Of a stretch of 64,000 nt of DNA, positions 63,543-64,000 are shown one piece after another (within the stretch, counting starts at the first letter, position 1; each line of letters begins with the position of its first letter). The DNA comes from Paramecium pentaurelia (lineage: Eukaryota > Ciliophora > Oligohymenophorea > Peniculida > Parameciidae): positions 385,443-449,442 of the forward strand of contig CAJJDO010000027.1 in NCBI GenBank assembly GCA_905183005.1. The letters are read 5' to 3'. The notes under the pieces are model-generated. The model saw nothing but the letters and a program-made list of their open reading frames with translations. It did no database searches and had not been told where the DNA came from. The translations under genes and the position numbers were made by a program.

Positions 63543-63791
63543 ATGTAATTTGGAAAACAAAAAGGAATTCAACAAGGAACATCTTGGGAGAAACTTAAAA
63601 AATCAATCTATCCAACCAATAAAGCTGAAAGAGAAAAGAGAATTAAACAATTTAGAGATATTGGAATATTTTTAGCTTCCATTATGATTGTTAGTGTTTT
63701 TGAAAAAAAAATATAGAACTTGCTTAAAGTTGATAAATCAGAAATTACTTAATTTAGCAATATGTAAAGCTCAATGCATGCAGCCTATTGA
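63543..63791 (+). CDS. Small single-span membrane protein
   Basis: Intronless frame of 82 aa from ATG 63543 to TGA 63789-63791. A basic N-terminal half (WEKLKKSIYPTNKAEREKRI KQFRD) leads into one membrane span (IGIFLASIMIVSVF) and a short tail. Size and layout resemble small mitochondrial membrane proteins, but nothing identifies one. The frame is short, so confidence is moderate. Confidence 0.5.
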
Positions 63792-64000
63792 TTTATTCAA
63801 TGAATGACAAGATTATATAAAGCAATCCAAATATTTTTATCTCTTATTTAACTCTTCTTAAAAATTAATTTTATCAAAATTCTGAACATATTTTATCATT
63901 ATTTTAAGATTTCTTTTTATATAATAAATTATTAAGATATATATATATATATTAAATTTCTTATCAAATCTTCACTACATTTAAATTACATAATTAAGTT

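Noticed and set aside
1..64000. CRISPR arrays, tRNA or rRNA genes, telomeric G-rich repeats, bacterial or viral insertions
   Set aside because: No regularly spaced short repeats, no G+C-rich structured islands and no recognisable mobile-element or viral genes were seen. A covariance-model search would be needed to exclude small RNAs fully.

Overview
The window reads as macronuclear DNA of a ciliate, almost certainly a Paramecium. UAA and UAG behave as glutamine codons throughout and only UGA ends genes. Every intron that could be resolved is tiny (20-32 nt, usually GTA...TAG). Base composition is very A+T rich and genes are packed tens to a few hundred bp apart. Reading with the standard code breaks every long gene, so coordinates here come from ciliate-code translation plus intron removal. 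For most genes the spliced length was checked to be a multiple of three.

Layout. 1-17.9 kb: two very large minus-strand membrane/secreted Cys-rich proteins (one running off the left edge, one of about 9.1 kb) with a small WD40-like gene between them. 17.9-22.7 kb: a gene-poor stretch with gene relics and a 904-base run of N. 22.7-26.7 kb: tubulin-folding cofactor D. 27.4-29.7 kb: a CHIP/STUB1-type TPR + U-box co-chaperone ligase. 29.8-35.5 kb: a giant Trp-repeat protein resembling Sfi1-type centrin binders. 35.7-37.4 kb: a small membrane protein and a Rieske sterol-desaturase-type oxygenase. 37.7-45.1 kb: two RING/TRAF zinc-finger paralogues enclosing PFK-2/FBPase-2, a one-pass membrane protein, a LITAF-domain protein, a degenerate stretch and a SPRY protein. 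45.2-46.6 kb: a WD40 protein. 47.3-51.0 kb: a 1215-aa protein of unknown function with a mitochondrial-looking N terminus. 51.2-54.9 kb: an ABCC-type full transporter. 55.1-61.6 kb: an ankyrin-AGC kinase, a small unknown protein, a protein with two cyclic-nucleotide-binding domains, and a casein-kinase-1-like kinase. 61.6-63.8 kb: a secreted Gln-rich protein, a coiled-coil protein and a small membrane protein.

Two places are assembly artefacts rather than biology. A single N at 7563 and another at 28147 each sit between two perfect direct copies (1123 bp and 1244 bp), as expected when overlapping contig ends are joined without being merged.

The neighbours are ordinary eukaryotic housekeeping and signalling genes with no operon logic. 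Themes are proteostasis and cytoskeleton (TBCD, CHIP, Sfi1-like), second-messenger signalling (cNMP-binding, AGC and CK1 kinases) and cell-surface giants. I see no CRISPR, bacterial or viral system. The most unusual features are introns at a repeated position inside the Cys-rich repeats of the first gene, an 18-bp divergent gene pair, an 8-bp stop/start overlap, and the uncharacterised large proteins.
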